DNA of 64,000 bases from assembly GCA_964017155.1 (NCBI GenBank), contig OZ024867.1, positions 16,688,262 to 16,752,261 on the forward strand. Direction: 5' to 3'. The notes beneath the pieces were generated by a model. The model made no database searches. It was not told where the DNA came from and worked only from the letters and a program-made list of their open reading frames with translations. Source of the DNA: Oasisia sp. SBJ-2009. Taxonomy: Eukaryota; Annelida; Polychaeta; Sabellida; Siboglinidae. How positions within the stretch are numbered: position 1 is the first letter of the stretch; the number at the start of each line of letters is the position of its first letter. The position numbers and the translations under genes are program-made. This document shows, piece by piece, positions 54,181-64,000 of the stretch.

Positions 54181-55566
54181 TGTGTAAGACTTGGTGTGTA
54201 AGACTTGGTGTGTAAGACATGGTGTGTTATACTTGATGTGTAAGATTTGATGTGTAAGACAGGGTGTGAAAGACATGGTGTGTAAGACTTGGTGTGTAAG
54301 ACATGGTGTGTAAGACTTGATGTGTAAGACATGGTGTGTAAGACTAGGTGTATAAGACATGGTTTGTACGACATGGTGTGTAAGACTTGGTGTGTAACTC
54401 ATGGTGTGTAACACTTGGTGTGTAAGACATGGTGTGTAGGACATGGTGTGTAGGACATGGTGTGTAAGACTTGGTGTGTAAAACTTGGTGTGTAAGACAT
54501 GGTGTGTAAGACCTGGTGTGTAAGACATGGTGTGTAAGACCTGGTGTGTAAGACATGGTGTGTAAGACTTGATGTGTAAGACCTGGTGTGTAAGACTTTG
54601 TGTGTATGACATGGTGTGTAATACTTGATGTGTAAGACTTGATGTGTACGACATTGTGTGTAAGCCCTGGTGTGTAAGACATGGTGTGTAAGACCTGGTG
54701 TGTAAGACATGGTGTCTAAGACTTGGTGTGTAAGACTTAGTGTGTAAGACATGGTGTTTAAGACATGGTGTGTAAGACATGGTGTGTAAGACTTGGTGTG
54801 TAAGACATGGTGTGTAAGACTTGGTGTGTAAGACTTGGTGTGAAAGACTTGATGTGTAAGACTTGATGTGTAAGACTTGATGTGTAAGACTTGGTGTGTA
54901 AGACTTGATGTGTAAGACTTGGTGTGAAACACTTGATATGTAAGACTTGATGTGTAAGACTTGGTGTGTAAGACATGGTGTGTAAGACTTGGTGTGTAAG
55001 ACTCGGTGTGTAAGACATGGTGTGTAAGACTTGGTGTGTAAGTCTTAGTGTGTAAGACATGGTGTTTAAGACATGGTGTGTAGGACATGGTGTGTAAGAC
55101 TTGGTGTGTAAAACTTGGTGTGTAAGACATGGTTTGTAAGACCTGGTGTGTAAGACATGGTGTGTAAGACCTGGTGTGTAAGACATGGTGTGTAAGACTT
55201 GATGTGTAAGACCTGGTGTGTAAGACTTGGTGTGTAAGACATGGTGTGTAATACTTGATGTGTCAGACTTGATGTGTACGACATGGTGTGTAAGCCCTGG
55301 TGTGTAAGACATGGTGTGTAAGACCTGGTGTGTAAGACATGGTGTGTAAGACTTGGTGTGTAAGACTTGGTGTGTAAGACTTGGTGTGTAAGCCCTGGTG
55401 TGTAAGACATGGTGTGTAAGACCTGGTGTGTAAGACATGGTGTGTAAGACTTGGTGTGTAAGACTTAGTGTGGAAGACATGGTGTTTAAGACATGGTGTG
55501 TAAGACATGGTGTGTAAGACTTGGTGTGAAAGACTTGATGTGTAAGACTTGATGTGTAAGATTTGG
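54181..55566. repeat. 1,386-bp tandem duplication, copy b
   Basis: This is the partner of 52,795-54,180. The join is recognisable because the preceding unit is TGTGTAAGATTTGG, the same unit that ends this copy at 55,566. It overlaps the left arm of the 896-bp duplication. Confidence 0.9.
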
Positions 55567-55678
55567 TGTGTAAGACTTGGTGTGTAAAACATGGTGTGTA
55601 AGACATGGTGTGTAAGACTTGGTTTGAAAGACTTGATGTGTAAGACTTGATGTGTAAGACTTGGTGTGTAAGACTTGG
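54783..55678. repeat. 896-bp tandem duplication, copy a (64 units)
   Basis: This is followed by its copy at 55,679-56,574. Shared landmarks include a TGTGAAACACTTGA unit followed by TATGTAAG, and the quartet. The same pair exists in the second 8.1-kb block, around 61,758 and 62,654. The duplication therefore predates the 8.1-kb event. Confidence 0.87.
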
Positions 55679-57582
55679 TGTGTAAGACTTGGTGTGTAAG
55701 ACATGGTGTGTAAGACTTGGTGTGTAAGACTTGGTGTGAAAGACTTGATGTGTAAGACTTGATGTGTAAGACTTGATGTGTAAGACTTGGTGTGTAAGAC
55801 TTGATGTGTAAGACTTGGTGTGAAACACTTGATATGTAAGACTTGATGTGTAAGACTTGGTGTGTAAGACATGGTGTGTAAGACTTGGTGTGTAAGACTC
55901 GGTGTGTAAGACATGGTGTGTAAGACTTGGTGTGTAAGTCTTAGTGTGTAAGACATGGTGTTTAAGACATGGTGTGTAGGACACGGTGTGTAAGACTTGG
56001 TGTGTAAAACTTGGTGTGTAAGACATGGTTTGTAAGACCTGGTGTGTAAGACATGGTGTGTAAGACCTGGTGTGTAAGACATGGTGTGTAAGACTTGATG
56101 TGTAAGACCTGGTGTGTAAGACTTGGTGTGTAAGACATGGTGTGTAATACTTGATGTGTCAGACTTGATGTGTACGACATGGTGTGTAAGCCCTGGTGTG
56201 TAAGACATGGTGTGTAAGACCTGGTGTGTAAGACATGGTGTGTAAGACTTGGTGTGTAAGACTTGGTGTGTAAGACTTGGTGTGTAAGCCCTGGTGTGTA
56301 AGACATGGTGTGTAAGACCTGGTGTGTAAGACATGGTGTGTAAGACTTGGTGTGTAAGACTTAGTGTGGAAGACATGGTGTTTAAAACATGGTGTGTAAG
56401 ACATGGTGTGTAAGACTTGGTGTGAAAGACTTGATGTGTAAGACTTGATGTGTAAGATTTGGTGTGTAAGACTTGGTGTGTAAAACATGGTGTGTAAGAC
56501 ATGGTGTGTAAGACTTGGTGTGAAAGACTTGATGTGTAAGACTTGATGTGTAAGACTTGGTGTGTAAGACTTGGTGTGTAAGACTTAGTGTGTAAGACAT
56601 GGTGTTTAAGACATGGTGTGTAAGACATGGTGTATAAGACATGGTGTGTAAGACTTGGTGTTTAAGACTTGGTGTGAAAGACTTGATGTGTAAGACTTGA
56701 TGTGTAAGACTTGATGTGTAAGACTTGGTGAGTAAGACTTGGTGTGTAAGACTTGGTGTGTAAGGCAGGGTGTGAAAGACATGGTATGTAAGACTTGGTG
56801 TGTAAGACATGGTGTGTAAGACTTGGTGTGTAAGACATGGTGTGTAAGACTTGGTGTGTAAGACATGGTGTGTAAGACATGGTGTGTAAGACTTGATGTG
56901 TAACACATGGTGTGTAAGACTTGGTGTGAAAGACATGGTGTGTAGGACATGGTGTGTAGGACATGGTGTGTAAGACTTGGTGTGTAAAACTTGGTGTGTA
57001 AGACATGGTGTGTAAGACCTGGTGTGTAAGACTTGATGTGTAAGACTTGATGTGTATGACTTGGTGTGTAAGACTTGGTGTGTAAGACATGGTGTGTTAT
57101 ACTTGATGTGTAAGATTTGATGTGTAAGACATGGTGTGTAAGACATGGTGTGTAAAACTTGGTGTGTAAGACATGGTGTGTAAGACTTGATGTGTAAGAC
57201 ATTGTGTGTAAGACTTGGTGTGTAAGACATGGTGTGTAAGACTTGGTGTGTAAGACTCGGTGTGTAAGACATTGTGTGTAAGACATGGTGTGTAAGACAT
57301 GGTGTGGAAGACCTGGTGTGTAAGACATGGTGTGTAAGACCTCGTGTGTAAGACTTGGTGTGTAAGACTTGATGTGTAAGACTTGATGTGTAAGACTTGG
57401 TGTGTAAGACCAGGTGTGTAAGACTTGGTGTGTAAGACTTGTTGTGTACGACGTGGTGTGTAAGACTTGGTGTGTAAGACATGGTGTGTAAGACTTGGTG
57501 TGTAAGACATGGTGTGTAAGACTTGGTGTGTAAGACTTGTTGTGAAAGACTTGATGTGTAAGACTTGATGTGTAAGACTTGA
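55665..57582. repeat. 4,886-bp-spaced repeat, copy b
   Basis: This is the partner of 50,779-52,696. It contains TGTGTACGACGTGG at 57,443, matching 52,557, and an ACTTGA unit before AACAC near 56,891, shared with 63,583. Confidence 0.83.
55679..56574. repeat. 896-bp tandem duplication, copy b
   Basis: This is the partner of 54,783-55,678. It differs by ACACGG near 55,980 where the first copy has ACATGG near 55,084. The same ACACGG is found near 62,672 in the second 8.1-kb block, so the change also predates that duplication. Confidence 0.87.
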
Positions 57583-60500
57583 TGTGTAAGACTTGATGTG
57601 TAAGACTTGATGTGTATGATTTGGTGTGTAAGACTTGGTGTGTAAGACATGGTGTGTTATACTTGATGTGTAAGATTTGATGTGTAAGACATGGTGTGTA
57701 AGACATGGTGTGTAAGACTTGGTGTGTAAGACATGGTGTGTAAGACTTGATGTGTAAGACATTGTGTGTAAGACTTGGTGTGTAAGACATGGTGTGTAAG
57801 ACTTGGTGTGTAAGACTCGGTGTGTAAGACATGGTGTGTAAGACATGGTGTGTAAGACATGGTGTGGAAGACCTGGTGTGTAAGACATGGTGTGTAAGAC
57901 CTCGTGTGTAAGACTTGGTGTGTAAGACTTGATGTGTAAGACTTGATGTGTAAGACTTGGTGTGTAAGACCAGGTGTGTAAGACTTGGTGTGTAAGACTT
58001 GTTGTGTACGCCATGGTGTGTAAGACTTGGTGTGTAAGACATGGTGTGTAAGACTTGGTGTGTAAGACATGGTGTGTAAGACTTGGTGTGTAAGACTTGT
58101 TGTGAAAGACTTGATGTGTAAGACTTGATGTGTAAGACTTGATGTGTAAGACTTGGTGTGTAAGACTTGATTTGTATGACTTGGTGTGAAACACTTGATG
58201 TGTAAGACTTGATGTGTAAGACTTGATGTGTAAGACTTGGTGTGTAAGACTTGGTGTGTAAGACTTGGTGTGTAAGACATGGTGTGTTATACTTGATGTG
58301 TAAGATTTGATGTGTAAGACAGGGTGTGAAAGACATGGTGTGTAAGACTTGGTGTGTAAGACATGGTGTGTAAGACTTGATGTGTAAGACATGGTGTGTA
58401 AGACTAGGTGTATAAGACATGGTGTGTACGACATGGTGTGTAAGACTTGGTGTGTAACTCATGGTGTGTAAGACTTGGTGTGTAAGACATGGTGTGTAGG
58501 ACATGGTGTGTAGGACATGGTGTGTAAGACTTGGTGTGTAAAACTTGGTGTGTAAGACATGGTGTGTAAGACCTGGTGTGTAAGACATGGTGTGTAAGAC
58601 CTGGTGTGAAAGACATGGTGTGTAAGACTTGATGTGTAAGACCTGGTGTGTAAGACTTTGTGTGTATGACATGGTGTGTAATACTTGATGTGTAAGACTT
58701 GATGTGTACGACATTGTGTGTAAGCCCTGGTGTGTAAGACATGGTGTGTAAGACCTGGTGTGTAAGACATGGTGTGTAAGACTTGGTGTGTAAGACTTAG
58801 TGTGTAAGACATGGTGTTTAAGACATGGTGTGTAAGACATGGTGTGTAAGACTTGGTGTGAAAGACTTGATGTTTAAGACTTGATGTGTAAGACTTGGTG
58901 TGTAAGACTTGGTGTGTAAGACATGGTGTGTAAGACTTGGTGTGTAAGACTTGGTGTGAAAGACTTGATGTGTAAGACTTGATGTGTAAGACTTGATGTG
59001 TAAGACTTGGTGTGTAAGACTTGATGTGTAAGACTTGGTGTGAAACACTTGATATGTAAGACTTGATGTGTAAGACTTGGTGTGTAAGACATGGTGTGTA
59101 AGACTTGGTGTTTAAGACTCGGTGTGTAAGACATGGTGTGTAAGACTTGGTGTGTAAGTCTTAGTGTGTAAGACATGGTGTTTAAGACATGGTGTGTAGG
59201 ACACGGTGTGTAAGACTTGGTGTGTAAAACTTGGTGTGTAAGACATGGTTTGTAAGACCTGGTGTGTAAGACATGGTGTGTAAGACCTGGTGTGTAAGAC
59301 ATGGTGTGTAAGACTTGATGTGTAAGACCTGGTGTGTAAGACTTGGTGTGTAAGACATGGTGTGTAATACTTGATGTGTCAGACTTGATGTGTACGACAT
59401 GGTGTGTAAGCCCGGGTGTGTAAGACATGGTGTGTAAGACCTGGTGTGTAAGACATGGTGTGTAAGACTTGGTGTGTAAGACTTGGTGTGTAAGACTTGG
59501 TGTGTAAGCCCTGGTGTGTAAGACATGGTGTGTAAGACCTGGTGTGTAAGACATGGTGTGTAAGACTTGGTGTGTAAGACTTAGTGTGGAAGACATGGTG
59601 TTTAAAACATGGTGTGTAAGACATGGTGTGTAAGACTTGGTGTGAAAGACTTGATGTGTAAGACTTGATGTGTAAGATTTGGTGTGTAAGACTTGGTGTG
59701 TAAAACATGGTGTGTAAGACATGGTGTGTAAGACTTGGTGTGAAAGACTTGATGTGTAAGACTTGATGTGTAAGACTTGGTGTGTAAGACTTGGTGTGTA
59801 AGACTTAGTGTGTAAGACATGGTGTTTAAGACATGGTGTGTAAGACATGGTGTATAAGACATGGTGTATAAGACATGGTGTGTAAGACTTGGTGTTTAAG
59901 ACTTGGTGTGAAAGACTTGATGTGTAAGACTTGATGTGTAAGACTTGATGTGTAAGACTTGGTGAGTAAGACTTGGTATGTAAGACTTGGTGTGTAAGAC
60001 ATGGTGTGTAAGACTTGGTGTGTAAGACATGGTGTGTAAGACTTGGTGTGTAAGACATGGTGTGTAAGACATGGTGTGTAAGACTTGGTGTGTAACACAT
60101 GGTGTGTAAGACTTGGTGTGTAAGACATGGTGTGTAGGACATGGTGTGTAGGACATGGTGTGTAAGACTTGGTGTGTAAAACTTGGTGTGTAAGACATGG
60201 TGTGTAAGACCTGGTGTGTAAGACTTGATGTGTAAGACTTGATGTGTATGACTTGGTGTGTAAGACTTGGTGTGTAAGACATGGTGTGTTATACTTGATG
60301 TGTAAGATTTGATGTGTAAGACATGGTGTGTAAGACATGGTGTGTAAAACTTGGTGTGTAAGACATGGTGTGTAAGACTTGATGTGTAAGACATTGTGTG
60401 TAAGACTTGGTGTGTAAGACATGGTGTGTAAGACTTGGTGTGTAAGACTCGGTGTGTAAGACATTGTGTGTAAGACATGGTGTGTAAGACATGGTGTGGA

Positions 60501-63500
60501 AGACCTGGTGTGTAAGACATGGTGTGTAAGACCTCGTGTGTAAGACTTGGTGTGTAAGACTTGATGTGTAAGACTTGATGTGTAAGACTTGGTGTGTAAG
60601 ACCAGGTGTGTAAGACTTGGTGTGTAAGACTTGTTGTGTACGACGTGGTGTGTAAGACTTGGTGTGTAAGACATGGTGTGTAAGACTTGGTGTGTAAGAC
60701 ATGGTGTGTAAGACTTGGTGTGTAAGACTTGTTGTGAAAGACTTGATGTTTAAGACTTGATGTGTAAGACTTGATGTGTAAGACTTGGTGTGTAAGACTT
60801 GATTTGTATGACTTGGTGTGAAACACTTGATGTGTAAGACTTGATGTGTAAGACTTGATGTGTAAGACTTGGTGTGTAAGACTTGGTGTGTAAGACTTGG
60901 TGTGTAAGACATGGTGTGTTATACTTGATGTGTAAGATTTGATGTGTAAGACAGGGTGTGAAAGACATGGTGTGTAAGACTTGGTGTGTAAGACATGGTG
61001 TGTAAGACTTGATGTGTAAGACATGGTGTGTAAGACTAGGTGTATAAGACATGGTTTGTACGACATGGTGTGTAAGACTTGGTGTGTAACTCATGGTGTG
61101 TAAGACTTGGTGTGTAAGACATGGTGTGTAGGACATGGTGTGTAGGACATGGTGTGTAAGACTTGGTGTGTAAAACTTGGTGTGTAAGACATGGTGTGTA
61201 AGACCTGGTGTGTAAGACATGGTGTGTAAGACCTGGTGTGTAAGACATGGTGTGTAAGACTTGATGTGTAAGACCTGGTGTGTAAGACTTTGTGTGTATG
61301 ACATGGTGTGTAATACTTGATGTGTAAGACTTGATGTGTACGACATTGTGTGTAAGCCCTGGTGTGTAAGACATGGTGTGTAAGACCTGGTGTGTAAGAC
61401 ATGGTGTCTAAGACTTGGTGTGTAAGACTTAGTGTGTAAGACATGGTGTTTAAGACATGGTGTGTAAGACATGGTGTGTAAGACTTGGTGTGTAAGACAT
61501 GGTGTGTAAGACTTGGTGTGTAAGACTTGGTGTGAAAGACTTGATGTGTAAGACTTGATGTGTAAGACTTGATGTGTAAGACTTGGTGTGTAAGACTTGA
61601 TGTGTAAGACTTGGTGTGAAACACTTGATATGTAAGACTTGATGTGTAAGACTTGGTGTGTAAGACATGGTGTGTAAGACTTGGTGTGTAAGACTCGGTG
61701 TGTAAGACATGGTGTGTAAGACTTGGTGTGTAAGTCTTAGTGTGTAAGACATGGTGTTTAAGACATGGTGTGTAGGACATGGTGTGTAAGACTTGGTGTG
61801 TAAAACTTGGTGTGTAAGACATGGTTTGTAAGACCTGGTGTGTAAGACATGGTGTGTAAGACCTGGTGTGTAAGACATGGTGTGTAAGACTTGATGTGTA
61901 AGACCTGGTGTGTAAGACTTGGTGTGTAAGACATGGTGTGTAATACTTGATGTGTCAGACTTGATGTGTACGACATGGTGTGTAAGCCCTGGTGTGTAAG
62001 ACATGGTGTGTAAGACCTGGTGTGTAAGACATGGTGTGTAAGACTTGGTGTGTAAGACTTGGTGTGTAAGACTTGGTGTGTAAGCCCTGGTGTGTAAGAC
62101 ATGGTGTGTAAGACCTGGTGTGTAAGACATGGTGTGTAAGACTTGGTGTGTAAGACTTAGTGTGGAAGACATGGTGTTTAAGACATGGTGTGTAAGACAT
62201 GGTGTGTAAGACTTGGTGTGAAAGACTTGATGTGTAAGACTTGATGTGTAAGATTTGGTGTGTAAGACTTGGTGTGTAAAACATGGTGTGTAAGACATGG
62301 TGTGTAAGACTTGGTGTGAAAGACTTGATGTGTAAGACTTGATGTGTAAGACTTGGTGTGTAAGACTTGGTGTGTAAGACTTGGTGTGTAAGACATGGTG
62401 TGTAAGACTTGGTGTGTAAGACTTGGTGTGAAAGACTTGATTTGTAAGACTTGATGTGTAAGACTTGATGTGTAAGACTTGGTGTGTAAGACTTGATGTG
62501 TAAGACTTGGTGTGAAACACTTGATATGTAAGACTTGATGTGTAAGACTTGGTGTGTAAGACATGGTGTGTAAGACTTGGTGTGTAAGACTCGGTGTGTA
62601 AGACATGGTGTGTAAGACTTGGTGTGTAAGTCTTAGTGTGTAAGACATGGTGTTTAAGACATGGTGTGTAGGACACGGTGTGTAAGACTTGGTGTGTAAA
62701 ACTTGGTGTGTAAGACATGGTTTGTAAGACCTGGTGTGTAAGACATGGTGTGTAAGACCTGGTGTGTAAGACATGGTGTGTAAGACTTGATGTGTAAGAC
62801 CTGGTGTGTAAGACTTGGTGTGTAAGACATGGTGTGTAATACTTGATGTGTCAGACTTGATGTGTACGACATGGTGTGTAAGCCCTGGTGTGTAAGACAT
62901 GGTGTGTAAGACCTGGTGTGTAAGACATGGTGTGTAAGACTTGGTGTGTAAGACTTGGTGTGTAAGACTTGGTGTGTAAGCCCTGGTGTGTAAGACATGG
63001 TGTGTAAGACCTGGTGTGTAAGACATGGTGTGTAAGACTTGGTGTGTAAGACTTAGTGTGGAAGACATGGTGTTTAAAACATGGTGTGTAAGACATGGTG
63101 TGTAAGACTTGGTGTGAAAGACTTGATGTGTAAGACTTGATGTGTAAGATTTGGTGTGTAAGACTTGGTGTGTAAAACATGGTGTGTAAGACATGGTGTG
63201 TAAGACTTGGTGTGAAAGACTTGATGTGTAAGACTTGATGTGTAAGACTTGGTGTGTAAGACTTGGTGTGTAAGACTTAGTGTGTAAGACATGGTGTTTA
63301 AGACATGGTGTGTAAGACATGGTGTATAAGACATGGTGTGTAAGACTTGGTGTTTAAGACTTGGTGTGAAAGACTTGATGTGTAAGACTTGATGTGTAAG
63401 ACTTGATGTGTAAGACTTGGTGAGTAAGACTTGGTGTGTAAGACTTGGTGTGTAAGGCAGGGTGTGAAAGACATGGTATGTAAGACTTGGTGTGTAAGAC

Positions 63501-64000
63501 ATGGTGTGTAAGACTTGGTGTGTAAGACATGGTGTGTAAGACTTGGTGTGTAAGACATGGTGTGTAAGACATGGTGTGTAAGACTTGATGTGTAACACAT
63601 GGTGTGTAAGACTTGGTGTGTAAGACATGGTGTGTAGGACATGGTGTGTAGGACATGGTGTGTAAGACTTGGTGTGTAAAACTTGGTGTGTAAGACATGG
63701 TGTGTAAGACCTGGTGTGTAAGACTTGATGTGTAAGACTTGATGTGTATGACTTGGTGTGTAAGACTTGGTGTGTAAGACATGGTGTGTAAGACATGGTG
63801 TGTAAAACTTGGTGTGTAAGACATGGTGTGTAAGACTTGATGTGTAAGACATTGTGTGTAAGACTTGGTGTGTAAGACATGGTGTGTAAGACTTGGTGTG
63901 TAAGACTCGGTGTGTAAGACATTGTGTGTAAGACATGGTGTGTAAGACATGGTGTGGAAGACCTGGTGTGTAAGACATGGTGTGTAAGACCTCGTGTGTA
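57583..64000. repeat. 8.1-kb higher-order block, copy 2 (cut by the window end)
   Basis: This follows copy 1 (49,477-57,582) head to tail. The offset starts at 8,106 bp. It becomes 8,120 with one extra TGTATAAG unit near 59,850, 8,078 after a three-unit loss near 59,980, 6,692 because the 1,386-bp duplication is single here, and 6,650 after another three-unit loss near 63,780 that removes the TTATAC pair. The unit TGTGTAAGCCCGGG at 59,403 is private. The window ends inside the copy. Confidence 0.86.

Larger units (their letters stand above)
49477..57582. repeat. 8.1-kb higher-order block, copy 1 (8,106 bp)
   Basis: From 49,477 the unit order is repeated from 57,583. The unit TGTGTATGATTTGG at 49,505 matches 57,611, and the CCATGG-bearing unit at 49,897 matches 58,003. 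Left of the boundary the pairs differ (ACTTGG at 49,463, ACTTGA at 57,569). The block contains the 1,386-bp and 896-bp tandem duplications and a 4,886-bp-spaced pair. It overlaps the tail of the 2,898-bp duplication. Confidence 0.87.
1..64000. repeat. 14-bp minisatellite/satellite array filling the window
   Basis: The unit is TGTGTAAGACWTGG, with T or A at position 11 in most copies. There are 4,571 full units plus 6 bases. Unit starts fall on positions 14k+1; I checked this at 8,051, 16,031, 24,067, 32,047, 40,027, 48,007, 56,043, 60,061 and 63,967. Recurrent variants include position 11 C (ACCTGG), position 14 A (ACTTGA), position 13 A (ACTTAG), position 4 T (TGTTTAAG), position 5 A or G (TGTGAAAG, TGTGGAAG), position 7 G or C (TAGGAC, TACGAC), position 8 A or T (TAAAAC, TAATAC), AGCCCTGG, ACAGGG, ACTCGG and ACCTCG. 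The unit is about 43% GC, with G five times as common as C on this strand. No inverted repeats, homopolymers or unique sequence interrupt it. I do not recognise it as a named satellite family. No gene, RNA gene or mobile element is supported anywhere inside it. Confidence 0.99.

Noticed and set aside
1..64000. Genes on the + strand
   Set aside because: Almost every unit contains TAA, so each + frame closes within about 14 codons.
1..64000. CRISPR array
   Set aside because: There are no spacers. Units are contiguous 14-mers, far shorter than CRISPR repeats, and differ by substitutions.
1..64000. Telomeric repeat tract
   Set aside because: GGTGT resembles the conserved box of some budding-yeast telomere repeats, but the rest of the unit does not match. 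A tract over 64 kb with higher-order blocks is unlike yeast telomeres, and TTAGGG-type repeats are absent.
1..64000. Centromeric satellite
   Set aside because: Higher-order structure would fit, but nothing in the sequence shows centromere function and no known centromere box is visible. It remains possible and unproven.
1..64000. Transposon, LTR or LINE fragments within the array
   Set aside because: The register is unbroken and every unit I read is a 14-bp variant, so there is no room for an insertion.
1..64000. G-quadruplex or hairpin-forming repeat
   Set aside because: G runs are mostly GG spaced by 12 bases, and the unit lacks inverted complementarity beyond CATG in some copies.
1..64000. 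Bacterial or phage origin
   Set aside because: A pure 14-bp array of this length with nested duplications is not typical of bacterial or phage genomes, and no coding DNA is present.

Overview
The whole window is one uninterrupted tandem array of a 14-bp unit. Read on the + strand, the two commonest forms are TGTGTAAGACTTGG and TGTGTAAGACATGG. 64,000 bases hold 4,571 complete units plus 6 bases. The unit register set at base 1 is still exact at the last complete unit (63,981-63,994). I saw no indel inside any unit; all variation is base substitution. Both window edges lie inside the array, so its true length exceeds 64 kb. I found no unique DNA, credible gene, RNA gene, transposon, CRISPR array or promoter. 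A megasatellite-scale array with higher-order structure points to a eukaryotic genome assembled from long reads. The sequence gives no basis for naming the species or the chromosomal location.

The layout above the 14-bp level is a mosaic of nested segmental duplications, readable because rare unit variants act as barcodes. 1-4,634 is a left segment with a 98-bp exact duplication and a 2,296-bp-spaced repeat. 4,635-23,996 is a 19,362-bp block. It is followed directly by a second copy at 23,997-41,986, which carries the same rare variants and lacks 1,372 bp (scar near 34,161-34,171). Inside the first block lie a 6.6-6.76-kb repeat, a 2,310-bp repeat and a 1,932-bp-spaced repeat. 41,987-44,576 is a bridge with partial homologies. 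44,577-48,118 is a 1,680-bp tandem duplication, overlapped by a 2,898-bp tandem duplication at 45,697-51,380. 49,477-57,582 is an 8.1-kb block whose second copy starts at 57,583 and runs off the window. Inside it are 1,386-bp and 896-bp tandem duplications.

Every spacing I measured is a multiple of 14, which fits in-register unequal exchange or replication slippage. Shared and private variants give a partial history on the right: 896-bp duplication, then the 8.1-kb duplication, then one substitution, then the 1,386-bp duplication.

Long stop-free stretches exist on the minus strand in all three frames. They follow from a stop-free 14-bp unit whose length is not a multiple of three, so each frame spells the same 14-residue peptide. 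I do not annotate them as genes. The points most worth a second look are the strict register, the near-identical 19.4-kb duplication, the frame-independent repeat peptide with Kozak-like ATGs, a GTAAGA splice-donor-like core in most + strand units, and the CpG-free, C-poor consensus. I did not recognise any exciting undescribed gene system here.
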